Shown here in pieces: positions 1-8,573 of a stretch of DNA of 64,000 nucleotides. Source of the DNA: Algoriphagus formosus (GTDB taxonomy: Bacteria; Bacteroidota; Bacteroidia; Cytophagales; Cyclobacteriaceae); NCBI RefSeq assembly GCF_002807035.1, contig NZ_NIUC01000003.1:388967-452966 (forward strand). The letters run 5' to 3'. The notes below the pieces were generated by a model. The model was not told the DNA's origin, did not search any database, and saw only the letters and a program-made list of their open reading frames with translations. Position numbers and translations under genes: made by a program. Positions within the stretch are counted from its first letter, which is position 1. Each line of letters opens with the position of its first letter.

Positions 1-86
1 AAGATACGAGATATACCATTAGCCCTCCCTGCAAGCTGGCCCGTCGCTAAAATCGGCCCAAGGGCAGATTTTTAAACGCTCCGTCC
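1..86. repeat. Array-interrupting hairpin element, copy 1 (cut by window edge)
   Basis: About 86 bp that closely resemble 356-440. Shared blocks are AAGATAC at the left, CCCTGCAAGCTGGC in the middle, TCGCTAA, and AACGCT before the CRISPR repeat. Between TCGCTAA and AACGCT lies an inverted repeat (AAATC-GGCCC-AA-GGGC-A-GATTT) whose sequence differs from that of copy 2, although pairing is kept. The element runs straight into a CRISPR repeat that lacks its first bases. It may extend left of the window. Confidence 0.7.
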
Positions 87-321
87 TCCTTGTTTTAGTG
101 GATGCAGTACTCTGAGAGATTGAGGAGAAAGCAGAACTTCAGGGGTTGCCAGAGTCTTAATCCTTGTTTTAGTGGATGCAGTACTCTGAGCCGTACACAG
201 CCGTCCTGCACATTGGAACCTGAAATTGTCTTAATCCTTGTTTTAGTGGATGCAGTACTCTGAGAACAATGAATTGGATTGATGAAAGGAATATGAAAGT
301 CTTAATCCTTGTTTTAGTGGA

Positions 322-339
322 CCTGCCCGCCGAGGCGGG
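322..339. repeat. Short palindrome inserted within a CRISPR repeat
   Basis: The repeat starting at 299 is normal for 23 bases (through GTGGA), is then interrupted by 18 bp, CCTGCCCGCCGAGGCGGG, and resumes as TGCAG at 340-344 before diverging. The insert is nearly self-complementary. It resembles other intergenic palindromes in this window built on CCTGYCTRCCGAAGG (21230, 24076, 25714), so it is probably one of a dispersed REP-like family. Confidence 0.65.
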
Positions 340-355
340 TGCAGATGTTTTCGTA

Positions 356-440
356 AAGATACTAGATGTACGATTAGCCCACCCTGCAAGCTGGCTACTC
401 GCTAAACCAGTCCACTGGACTGTTTCTTAACGCTCGTCCC
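356..440. repeat. Array-interrupting hairpin element, copy 2
   Basis: Second copy of the element at 1-86, offset by about 355 bp. The flanks AGCCC-ACCCTGCAAGCTGGC and TCGCTAA are shared. The central inverted repeat CAGTCCACTGGACTG (408-422) replaces the different hairpin of copy 1. It ends at a CRISPR repeat that begins at TCCTTG (441), missing the first seven bases. It replaces a normal spacer between repeats 4 and 5. Confidence 0.7.
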
Positions 441-1407
441 TCCTTGTTTTAGTGGATGCAGTACTCTGAGGCGTTTAACGCTGAAGCTCCAATCTACAAG
501 TCAACGTCTTAATCCTTGTTTTAGTGGATGCAGTACTCTGAGACATATGCGTTTGGGTAACAGAATCTGACTTAGAGAGTCTTAATCCTTGTTTTAGTGG
601 ATGCAGTACTCTGAGAAGAGATCATATTCTCGTACTTCTTTTGAAGAAGAGTCTTAATCCTTGTTTTAGTGGATGCAGTACTCTGAGTGCCTAATGGAGA
701 TCTTTCTGGTTGGTATAATACCGTCTTAATCCTTGTTTTAGTGGATGCAGTACTCTGAGTTGAGCAAACTATGAAAATGGTTGATGATTTTAAGTCTTAA
801 TCCTTGTTTTAGTGGATGCAGTACTCTGAGATTATATGTTCAGACGTAAAGAAAATGTTCCCAAGTCTTAATCCTTGTTTTAGTGGATGCAGTACTCTGA
901 GTTGGTAGTCCACGCGTAACCCATTATGTTTCAGACGTCTTAATCCTTGTTTTAGTGGATGCAGTACTCTGAGGGTCGTGTGGTTGACGGAGCAATCAAC
1001 TCAACTCTTGTCTTAATCCTTGTTTTAGTGGATGCAGTACTCTGAGAAACAATGGTAAAATAGAAGATCCTTGGGGTAATTGTCTTAATCCTTGTTTTAG
1101 TGGATGCAGTACTCTGAGCCAGTCAGACTGGCTGTAAATGAACAAAACGAAATAGTCTTAATCCTTGTTTTAGTGGATGCAGTACTCTGAGAAAAAACAT
1201 TAAGTTGTAACAAAAATACGTAAGTGGTCTTAATCCTTGTTTTAGTGGATGCAGTACTCTGAGGCCTACAGTTGGAATCGTTGGAACGGAGTACGACTTG
1301 TCTTAATCCTTGTTTTAGTGGATGCAGTACTCTGAGTGTTTTGTTAGAAAATTGATAACGTGAGAGTGATGTCTTAATCCTTGTTTTAGTGGATGCAGTA
1401 CTCTGAG

Positions 1408-1730
1408 ACCTAGATCCAATTCTTACTGTTTCTCAATGACTTATGATCAAAATCTCGGGATAATATCTTTAGTTTTACGAAAATAAAACTCAATTTTCTT
1501 CTTGTTTGATTCTAATTTAATTCTTTTTTATGGTTTTAAAGGTTTTCTTTTATTCAATTTGATTTGACCCGGATTAGTTTCCAACCCCATTCTTTCTTAC
1601 CCTTGACGGATTGGAGCACTGCAATTCCTTTTTCTTAAAATCTATTGAAGCTTAACTTTTACAAGTTTAGAAATTTGCATCATACTTTGATTTTGAAACT
1701 TCTGAGCTTTTGGAAACCCCAAAGGGTAGC
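1408..1730 (-). promoter_or_regulatory. CRISPR leader and helicase 3' flank
   Basis: This 323-bp stretch between the last repeat and the helicase stop codon holds no credible gene. It is AT-rich with T-runs, especially at 1450-1560. The repeat orientation places the leader and array promoter here, reading leftward. I found no clear TAnnTTTG -7 box on the minus strand, so the array may partly depend on read-through from the cas operon. Confidence 0.6.
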
Positions 1731-3143
1731 TTACCCTATCCACCAATCCTGAGCGAGTACTAGCTTCTCTTTTGCTCGGGTGACGCCGGTATACCACCAT
1801 CGCGTCAGCGAAGGAGGATTCATCACATACATGCCCTTTTGCAAAAAGAAATAGATTTTTTCCCACTCTCCACCTTGACTTTTGTGGCAGGTGACCGCAT
1901 AGCCATAGTTGGCTCGAAGGCTATTTAAGATTGGGTCTTTTTGCATGGCTGCAAAATAAATATCTGTCTTAGGTTTGATCTTTTTCGTACGCATTCGCTG
2001 GCTAAAGTCAATCATTAGCAGCCTTTGCTGTTCCAGGTTGAGATTGGTCCGTCCATTGTGAAGAGGCTCAAGACAAAGAATGATTTGATGTGCTTTGCCT
2101 GTAAGTCTGGCTTTGACAGTCACCTCTACAAAGTTGATTCCCTTGACAGTGAGTGGATTGCCTACTTCTAGAATTTCGACAAAGTCACCATTTGTCAGTG
2201 GGACGATGTAGTTGTTTTGGGTGACCATGAGCAAATCGCCCGCTTGTAATGGGCTATGTGCATTGCCATAGAGGTGCTTTCGTACTTCGAGATTGATATG
2301 ATGGCAATTCAGATTACTCTGACTGATGGCAGTGATCTGATCGGTCCCGTTTGCCAAGAGGTCTTCGATATACATTTCCTTCATTTGGTCAAATCCAACC
2401 AATTGAATGTTTTCTGTAGTTTTTGCAGGTATTTTGACCCATTTAGACTTGAATGTGATGCTCGTCATCCTTCGGATCTGAGTAGCGAGTTTTAGTACAT
2501 CAGAGTCTTGTTTTTGTCTCAAAATATGGGTGAGTTCATAAGAATGGACCTCTTTCCCCAGATTCTTAAAAAAATCTACCGTCAGGGCAGGACTGTCATC
2601 ACTGCCGACAGGCGGTAGCTGACAGGGGTCCCCTGCAAATATCACTTTATTGCTGCCTACCAAAGTCAGGAAATCAGTCAAAAGATGGCCAGAACCAAAA
2701 GAAGCGAATGAAGTCTCATCGCTACGTTCATCCCCGATCATCGAGGCTTCGTCGACGATATATACTTTTTCTGAATTTTCATCTGCTTGGCGAATTTGAA
2801 AAAGAAGTCGCATCTGACCATAGTCTTCTACCTCGGTGCTTTCCTTCTCGGCAGGCGCATCACCATCGATATCTTTGAAGTGATATAGCTCTGAGTGGAT
2901 GGTTCTTGCCGAGAAGCCTGTTTTGGCGCTGAGGACTGCCGCAGCTCTACCAGTAGGAGCTAGCAGTGAAAATTCAATTTGCGAGTCTTCGAGGTAGTGC
3001 GCTAGCTCTTGGAGCATCGTAGTCTTTCCAGTTCCTGCATAGCCTTTAAGAATGAAGAAAGCTTGTCCAGGAAGTTGAAGGAATTTTTTTATTTGATCGA
3101 TTGCTTCCTGTTGCTGCGGGGTGAGTTGCAAATGATCGTTCAT
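1731..3143 (-). CDS. RecD2/Pif1-like SF1 DNA helicase, last gene of the cas operon
   Basis: A 470-aa ATP-dependent helicase. It has Walker A GYAGTGKTT (about residues 34-42), motif II VDEAS (near 130), motif III GDPCQLPPVG, and a C-terminal UvrD_C_2-type motif VI, VTCHKSQGGEW. This matches short SF1B RecD2/Pif1-like proteins of Bacteroidota. The ATG at 3143 is preferred over a TTG at 3149. It starts 2 bp after the stop of the 116-aa gene and ends 323 bp from the array, so it is probably co-transcribed with the cas genes. Similar helicases also occur away from CRISPR loci. A role in interference or in spacer DNA handling is inference only. Confidence 0.9.
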   Translation of the reverse strand: MNDHLQLTPQQQEAIDQIKKFLQLPGQAFFILKGYAGTGKTTMLQELAHYLEDSQIEFSLLAPTGRAAAVLSAKTGFSARTIHSELYHFKDIDGDAPAEKESTEVEDYGQMRLLFQIRQADENSEKVYIVDEASMIGDERSDETSFASFGSGHLLTDFLTLVGSNKVIFAGDPCQLPPVGSDDSPALTVDFFKNLGKEVHSYELTHILRQKQDSDVLKLATQIRRMTSITFKSKWVKIPAKTTENIQLVGFDQMKEMYIEDLLANGTDQITAISQSNLNCHHINLEVRKHLYGNAHSPLQAGDLLMVTQNNYIVPLTNGDFVEILEVGNPLTVKGINFVEVTVKARLTGKAHQIILCLEPLHNGRTNLNLEQQRLLMIDFSQRMRTKKIKPKTDIYFAAMQKDPILNSLRANYGYAVTCHKSQGGEWEKIYFFLQKGMYVMNPPSLTRWWYTGVTRAKEKLVLAQDWWIG

Positions 3144-3145
3144 AG

Positions 3146-3496
3146 TCAATAGGCTCTAAATCTCACAAATTCAAATTTTACATTTTTGGTACCATCTTCC
3201 AGTTCGATAGTACTACGGTGGGTGGTGGAGGCAATACAGGTTATTCCGTGAGTTTGGAGTAAGCGAACCAATTCAAATGTGAAAGTTAATTCACCCATTA
3301 TATGCACAGCATTTGGATTGATGTCCCGAATTTTTTCCAGATATATAATAGCCAATTCCTGTATCGCGGACTCATCAGCTTTCGGATCAATAGGAGGGAA
3401 GGGCATATCCTCTATGCTACCATAGGATTTAATTGCTGCCTGAACCTGTGCACTAGACCAAGCTGCAGATGGGTGGTTGGAGAGATTGAGGAGCAT
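3146..3496 (-). CDS. Small CARF-like protein, candidate ring nuclease
   Basis: A 116-aa protein. It opens with LLNLSNHPSAAWSSAQVQAA and later has VHIMGELTFTFELV and GITCIASTTHRS, a pattern that suggests alternating strands and helices of a small Rossmann/CARF-type fold. The opening LN-S-HP...Q resembles, from memory, the N-termini of the stand-alone CARF ring nucleases Csx15 and Csx20. It lies 6 bp downstream of a Card1-like nuclease and 2 bp upstream of the helicase, inside the cas operon. A ring nuclease would degrade cyclic oligoadenylate and switch the nucleases off. Function is inferred from context and weak motif likeness. Homologues may also exist outside CRISPR loci. Confidence 0.5.
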   Translation of the reverse strand: MLLNLSNHPSAAWSSAQVQAAIKSYGSIEDMPFPPIDPKADESAIQELAIIYLEKIRDINPNAVHIMGELTFTFELVRLLQTHGITCIASTTHRSTIELEDGTKNVKFEFVRFRAY

Positions 3497-3502
3497 TACG
3501 GT

Positions 3503-4660
3503 TCAGAGATCAAAGAGCTTTTTGAGTTTAGACTCATCTTTTAAATAATTTGCTCCCACAAGTGTAATCCCCAGATATTTCGCTCTATTTTTTTGATTAG
3601 CATTCAACTGGTCCAAATCATCTGTACAAAAAAGATACGTGTGGACGTAAAGTCCAAAATCTTTCTTCAATGCGGCAGCTTTGTAGAGAGTTTCATTATA
3701 AAGCGAATTATTTATTTTATCATCTATCGATATGGTAGATTTACACTCGATAAAATAGAGAGAGTTTTTGTACGTGAATAGAATATCGATTTCATTTGGA
3801 CTTCCTTCTCTATAGATATGGACTCCCATTCCAATTTCCGGTCCTTCAAAACCAAATATTTTCTTTAGGGTGAATAAAACATATTCTTCAAACCAATCAC
3901 CCGTCAAATATTTGGTTTCTTTGGTTGATAGCCAGCCCTTTGCTTTGTTAGTCGGTTCAAATCCAAAGCGGATTAGCTCAGCATAATGATTGTTAAAACC
4001 AGGGTATTCCTCGAGCTTAACTAGTTTTTCGCGCAATCCATTGCTATGTAAAAAATTAATAGCTTGAATTACTTTATGATCTTTGCTACTCAAAAATATG
4101 TCAAGAATTTTTTCAGAATGCTGATAATCCCGATGGGTCTTGTTCCTTTTGAGAATATCTTTTGTCTCATAATACCTATTAGCTCCATCCTTCACTCCAT
4201 TTGCCTTTAGATAGGTAGCCAAATCAATTTTGTACTGATGAGTAATGATATTTTCAGTGATTTCAGGAAAAATCTGTCGAAACTGATTCTTTCCTCCATC
4301 CAAGTAAAATACTTTGGTACTATTTGGAAATTTGGAGAGAAAAAAATTGTAAGCTCCTAATGCCATGATTTTCGTACCACCGGTGAGGTTTAAAAAAATC
4401 TCTATGCCAGATTCTAGTTGGAGTTTACTGGAAATATTCGATTCAAATCCTTTTAGATTATATTCATCTACCTCAATCGTCGTAGATTCTTTGATTTCTG
4501 CTTGACAAGCCTCTAGGATTTGCGAAGTCACTCCTTTTTTTTCCATTCCTTTAGTGGTGATGAAGATATGAAGGTCTACCGGTCCTTTTTCTTTTATAAA
4601 TAATACATTGGGAATTGTCTGCAGACTGACAAGAGACACCACTACTCTTTTATTTTTCAT
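3503..4660 (-). CDS. card1: Card1/Can2-like CARF nuclease, copy A
   Basis: A 385-aa effector of the DUF1887 (Card1/Can2) type. The N-terminal CARF domain carries the ligand-binding signature NLTGGTK (91-97). The C-terminal PD-(D/E)xK nuclease has E259, D292 in NEIDILF, and E305/K307 in FIECKS, so the catalytic set looks intact. The length is close to known Card1 proteins. Members of this family bind cyclic tetra-adenylate made by Cas10 and cut single-stranded nucleic acids. It follows its paralogue with a 3-bp gap. The subunits may form homodimers or pair with copy B. Confidence 0.85.
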   Translation of the reverse strand: MKNKRVVVSLVSLQTIPNVLFIKEKGPVDLHIFITTKGMEKKGVTSQILEACQAEIKESTTIEVDEYNLKGFESNISSKLQLESGIEIFLNLTGGTKIMALGAYNFFLSKFPNSTKVFYLDGGKNQFRQIFPEITENIITHQYKIDLATYLKANGVKDGANRYYETKDILKRNKTHRDYQHSEKILDIFLSSKDHKVIQAINFLHSNGLREKLVKLEEYPGFNNHYAELIRFGFEPTNKAKGWLSTKETKYLTGDWFEEYVLFTLKKIFGFEGPEIGMGVHIYREGSPNEIDILFTYKNSLYFIECKSTISIDDKINNSLYNETLYKAAALKKDFGLYVHTYLFCTDDLDQLNANQKNRAKYLGITLVGANYLKDESKLKKLFDL

Positions 4661-4663
4661 GAT

Positions 4664-5737
4664 TCAATCATTAAACTTTTTTAATAATTGTGCTACCTTG
4701 AATTCCTGATCCACTCTCAAAATATCTTTACCAGTATAATTGGCAAATGCCTCTATATCAAGAATTTTATCGATACCAAGTGTTTGCACTGCGTTTTCTA
4801 TCTGACTTATTGCTTTCGGGTCCTTAGGTTTATTGCAAAGTACGGCAAGGTACTTTTTTGATTTCAGTCCGAAGTTTTTTGATTGAGATAAGGAAGCCAG
4901 TTTATACATTGGACGCGTAAATTTTTCAGCCCTTATTTTGTCTGATTTATATACTTTACACTCCATCACATAAAGATCATTTTGGTGAACAAACATCAGG
5001 TCAACTTCATTGTCATTTTCATGTTGTGAATCACTGCCCAATCGCTTAATTTTCACGCTACAGGCAATTTGGTTATCTTTAAGCTGAAAAGCATTTTTAA
5101 AGAATTTATAGCAATACAATTCAAACCACTCCCCGCTTAAATAGGATTTTGACTCTTTGGTGTTTTCTTCATCTAGAGCCTCAGTGATTTCTTTGACCTT
5201 TCCGGGATGTTTTGTTTTTAATATTTTGTTCATGAGAGCCTCAGGCGAAGGTTTCTCTTCGTAATACAGAAGGCTATCGTGAATCAAAAAACCATAAGCC
5301 ATCAGGTAATCCTGCAAGGAGGTTTTTACTTCTGTGTTTTTTGGAATTGATTTTATTTCCGGATAGAGTTGTTGGTATTCTGGTGAGTCGATAGGGGCAT
5401 AATACATTCTCGATTCGAAATTCAAAAAATGCTGAAAAACCATTTGGGACATCAGCTTATTTCCTCCTGTGATATTTACAGCATAGGCTGCTTGTTCAGG
5501 AAATGGAAAAGCTTTGAGCTGATCAAAAATATTCAAGGCGTCATTTGCATCTATCAGTATTGTATGAAATTTGTCTTGGTTGAGCTTTAATGAAACTATC
5601 AGGTTTTTGGTCGAGTTTTTTTCTTCCATTTCTTTGCTGGAGATAAAGAAAAACTCTGAATCGGGATGTTTAAATTGCCTGATAAATAAAAGGTTAGGTA
5701 CGGCTTGATCGGAAATAATGCAGACAAGGTGGGTCAT
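4664..5737 (-). CDS. card1: Card1/Can2-like CARF nuclease, copy B
   Basis: A 357-aa paralogue of the next gene. It has a CARF domain with NITGGNK (88-94; N in place of the usual T before K) and a C-terminal PD-(D/E)xK domain with E206 in WFELY, D246 in NEVDLM, and E259/K261 in VMECKV. All key nuclease residues are present. Identity with copy A appears low outside the motifs, so the duplication is old or the two were acquired separately. It sits 15 bp after the large RAMP gene. The altered CARF motif may change ligand size or affinity compared with copy A. Confidence 0.83.
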   Translation of the reverse strand: MTHLVCIISDQAVPNLLFIRQFKHPDSEFFFISSKEMEEKNSTKNLIVSLKLNQDKFHTILIDANDALNIFDQLKAFPFPEQAAYAVNITGGNKLMSQMVFQHFLNFESRMYYAPIDSPEYQQLYPEIKSIPKNTEVKTSLQDYLMAYGFLIHDSLLYYEEKPSPEALMNKILKTKHPGKVKEITEALDEENTKESKSYLSGEWFELYCYKFFKNAFQLKDNQIACSVKIKRLGSDSQHENDNEVDLMFVHQNDLYVMECKVYKSDKIRAEKFTRPMYKLASLSQSKNFGLKSKKYLAVLCNKPKDPKAISQIENAVQTLGIDKILDIEAFANYTGKDILRVDQEFKVAQLLKKFND

Positions 5738-5752
5738 GTTAGAAGATTGATT

Positions 5753-8161
5753 TTAAAAGAAACTTTCTGCACTTTCTTCACCTACCCACCTAGCTATCTT
5801 TTGATAATATGGATTGGACTCCAAAGGTCTGCCATTCCATTTATCCAATTCTTTTTGTGTAAATTTTTCTAGGACTTCGATAACTTTCAATTTTAAAGTT
5901 GCGATATCATCTTCTCTCGTGAGAAGTTCATTTGGAAGCTTTTTGATATATTGATTCACTTTTTTTGAAATTTCATCAAAAGCCCGTGAATTGATTTTTA
6001 CGGATGATAAATCGAGTCCAGCTTCCATTTGTTTTTTTCTGTTTTCTTCATCAATTGCTTTTGCTTTCTCAATGAGCATCTCTGCTTTAAGTCTTTCATT
6101 TTCATTTTGTAGTCGATGAATTTCTTCAATCAGCTTGCCCTTTTTTTCATTTATCAAACTGTTTACCTCCCCCTTTAATTTATTCAAATAAAACTCGACC
6201 CATTCACTTCCTGGATCATTATCGGATAACGATTGGGATTGAATCTTATCATCTTCAAATCTTTGAAAAAATTTATTTAACGACTCTATCGATAACAAGG
6301 AGTTTATTTCAATGGATTGACCTACGATATCTGTATACTTTTGCAGCGCATATTTTGGGTCCTCTTTTTTTTTACCTTTTGCCGCAGCAAAATCAGCAGG
6401 TTTTGCCATGAATTTCAACTTACTATTTAGCCCTGGAAAAGGTTTACTCAGAGTGAACAAGGCCTTAATTTGCTCAGATTGATGCCAGTTTAAACCAGGA
6501 AGCCCCAATGACCAATTCATGAAAGCTTCGAATTCTGAGGAGAGTGGCTTTAGTTCTTCTAGGGTTTTATTGACAATTCTTAGGTTGACTCTTCCATATC
6601 CTAGGGATTTCCCCATCCCAATAGAATGGCTGTAACCATCATTCAAGTGAAATGTAATGGCAGAAATCAATGCCCCTAATTCTGTTTTTTTTAAATTGTG
6701 ATAGGTGATCAAAAATTTAAACTTTGTGCCTTTGTCCAAGGGTTTAAACCTGGTCGCTACTTTTTCATTAATCTCTCCTGTTCTTTCATTTTTAGGAGGA
6801 GGGTTTGTAGCAATTTCTTCAGCAAATCTGACTGGATACCGTTTATATCCTCTAATCTCAGACTCTTTATCCATAAAGGTGGAGTACCTGCCAACCACCT
6901 TTCCATTGGTCTCATTTTGTTTAATATAATTGGGATAATAAGTAGGTTTTGGGCCAGCCAAAACTTCTAATTTCAGGCCGAGGGACACAGGGTTGCCTTC
7001 TGCAAACGCATGACTGATCCAAACCCTTCCCTTAAGTGATTGTTCTTTTTTTTCTTTATCCCCTACAGTATATCCGAAAATGGTTTCAGAAAGATCTCTT
7101 TTAACATTATCTTGAGATGATCTTATAGATTCAACAATTGATTTATTGTAAGTGATTTTATAAAGTAACGATAAGCCAATATCCTTGATATTGGGTTTGG
7201 AAACAGGTTTGTTTTGATCTTTTAATCTGAAAAAAACAGGTATAGATTCCCCTGATGTCAATTGCTTCTTTCTCCACTTCCAGTCCTCTTTTTGTTGGTT
7301 TCTATCATGGTCATAGTAAGCAAAAAAGAAGTTCTTGATGATTTGAAATTCCGGATCATCGTTTGAAATTTTGATTTCTTCATAATCCCTTTCAAAAAAT
7401 ATGAACTCGTATTGTTTGCCTCTATTGGGTTCTTTTCTGACACTTGGCTGTCCTGTAAAGACAATCTTACCTTTATAGGGTCCATTGGCATCTATCAAGA
7501 ATTTCTTTCTACCGATCCCATCTTCTTCACCCTCTTCAGAAAAGGTTAAGGTCTCATTTGTGATTTGAAAAAGTTCGTATTTAGATTTTGCAGATTTCTG
7601 CTTGTCATTTGAAACGTTCCTGGAATCTTGATAATATTTTGAAATTGGTTTTTGTCTTGTCAAAACATCCAAATCAACATGTTTAATTCTTCCTGGTCTT
7701 CCGCATGGCTTTAGGTAGTAGGATACACCGTCAAACCTTAACCATCCAGCCTGAGATTCTTTAGAAAGATCTGATTTTGGATATAAAAAATTATTTTGAA
7801 AATCCCGTAAAGAAAGCCTGACATCATTTACTTTATCCTCCAGTTTACCAAATGACATGATTTCAACTACGCTTCGTAGCATCCCTTTGATGCTGGATCC
7901 AGGAATAAAATAACGGCCGTTGAAATTATTGAACTCTGGATCAGGGATTTCTTCTTTTTCGCCTTTATTATTGGTAATAAAAATAGTTTTACCTCCATTT
8001 CTAATATAAATAGGATTTTCGGCAGTCATCTCAACCTCCAATGTCCCTGATTGAAACTCTTTGAATGGCTTATCATGACTGATTTGGTCAGCCCAGTAAG
8101 CTTCTACTACTTTCTTATTAAGAGGAACAAAATTATATGGTGCAGTTATCATGTTTTTCAA
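5753..8161 (-). CDS. TIGR03986-type CRISPR RAMP protein with coiled-coil tail
   Basis: An 802-aa backbone subunit of the type III effector complex. The start (APYNFVPLNKKV, ADQISHDKPF) matches the TIGR03986 RAMP family. The first RAMP fold has FIPGSSIKGMLR (85-96). A glycine-rich loop, GMGKSLGYGR, follows near 515. From about 655 to 725 there is a strongly charged heptad region (EEIHRLQNENERLKAEM) that predicts a coiled coil, then a helical tail. RAMP domains line up along crRNA and can cut target RNA. The coiled-coil tail is not an expected part of a Cas7 fold and may be a docking arm. Confidence 0.87.
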   Translation of the reverse strand: MKNMITAPYNFVPLNKKVVEAYWADQISHDKPFKEFQSGTLEVEMTAENPIYIRNGGKTIFITNNKGEKEEIPDPEFNNFNGRYFIPGSSIKGMLRSVVEIMSFGKLEDKVNDVRLSLRDFQNNFLYPKSDLSKESQAGWLRFDGVSYYLKPCGRPGRIKHVDLDVLTRQKPISKYYQDSRNVSNDKQKSAKSKYELFQITNETLTFSEEGEEDGIGRKKFLIDANGPYKGKIVFTGQPSVRKEPNRGKQYEFIFFERDYEEIKISNDDPEFQIIKNFFFAYYDHDRNQQKEDWKWRKKQLTSGESIPVFFRLKDQNKPVSKPNIKDIGLSLLYKITYNKSIVESIRSSQDNVKRDLSETIFGYTVGDKEKKEQSLKGRVWISHAFAEGNPVSLGLKLEVLAGPKPTYYPNYIKQNETNGKVVGRYSTFMDKESEIRGYKRYPVRFAEEIATNPPPKNERTGEINEKVATRFKPLDKGTKFKFLITYHNLKKTELGALISAITFHLNDGYSHSIGMGKSLGYGRVNLRIVNKTLEELKPLSSEFEAFMNWSLGLPGLNWHQSEQIKALFTLSKPFPGLNSKLKFMAKPADFAAAKGKKKEDPKYALQKYTDIVGQSIEINSLLSIESLNKFFQRFEDDKIQSQSLSDNDPGSEWVEFYLNKLKGEVNSLINEKKGKLIEEIHRLQNENERLKAEMLIEKAKAIDEENRKKQMEAGLDLSSVKINSRAFDEISKKVNQYIKKLPNELLTREDDIATLKLKVIEVLEKFTQKELDKWNGRPLESNPYYQKIARWVGEESAESFF

Positions 8162-8171
8162 ATTTAAAGTC

Positions 8172-8573
8172 TTAATTAAATCCAGAGAATGCTACCCATG
8201 CGGGCTCTAATACACTCATATTTTCACATAGCTCATCAGGAACTGACTCCCAAAACTGTACACTATTGATGAACTTGATGTCCTGATCAAAATTTCTTGC
8301 TACAAATGAATTTGATGTAAGACGATCATTTGAAATCTGATTCAGTTCCACTGCAAAGACATGATATGCCCCATCAAAATGAGAGATTTTTATACTGAGT
8401 CCATTTTGTGATGCACAAAATAGATAGCCTTCAATTACAAAAGGGAGGTTTGTGAAAATATCCTGAGGAACTTTGCTGTTTTTAAGGATCAAAGGTTTTT
8501 TGGAGTCTGACTGCCATAAATAACCTTCATATTCTAGATTAAGGTCTATCGCTGATATATCTATTTTCTTCAT
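8172..8573 (-). CDS. Small type III CRISPR-associated protein (TIGR04423-like)
   Basis: A 133-aa protein between the two large RAMP genes; its start overlaps the stop of the upstream gene by 4 bp (ATGA). It contains YEGYLWQSDSKKPLIL and LPFVIEGYLFCASQNGLSI, features I associate with the TIGR04423 family of small proteins found in Bacteroidota type III operons. No catalytic motif is visible. The position equals that of Csx19-like small subunits in other III-D operons, so it may be a structural subunit. The family name is from memory and needs a profile search. Confidence 0.6.
   Translation of the reverse strand: MKKIDISAIDLNLEYEGYLWQSDSKKPLILKNSKVPQDIFTNLPFVIEGYLFCASQNGLSIKISHFDGAYHVFAVELNQISNDRLTSNSFVARNFDQDIKFINSVQFWESVPDELCENMSVLEPAWVAFSGFN

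Larger units (their letters stand above)
80..1407 (-). CRISPR. Type III CRISPR array, 18 repeats, leader on the right
   Basis: A 37-bp direct repeat on the plus strand begins GTCTTAATCC and ends TACTCTGAG. Intact copies start at 154, 228, 506, 579, 651, 723, 794, 865, 937, 1010, 1082, 1155, 1227, 1300 and 1371. Degenerate copies lie at about 80-116, 299-344 (split) and 441-470. Spacers are 34-37 bp and unrelated to each other. Read on the minus strand the repeat ends in GGATTAAGAC, so an 8-nt crRNA 5' handle would be ATTAAGAC, like ATTGAAAC-type handles of Cas6-processed arrays. This sets transcription on the minus strand, the same direction as the cas operon, with the newest spacers near 1400. 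The broken repeats sit at the leader-distal end. The array may continue left of the window. Confidence 0.97.

Noticed and set aside
1642..1866. 74-codon minus-strand frame in the helicase 3' flank
   Set aside because: It overlaps the helicase in another frame, runs into the leader and shows no recognisable protein feature.
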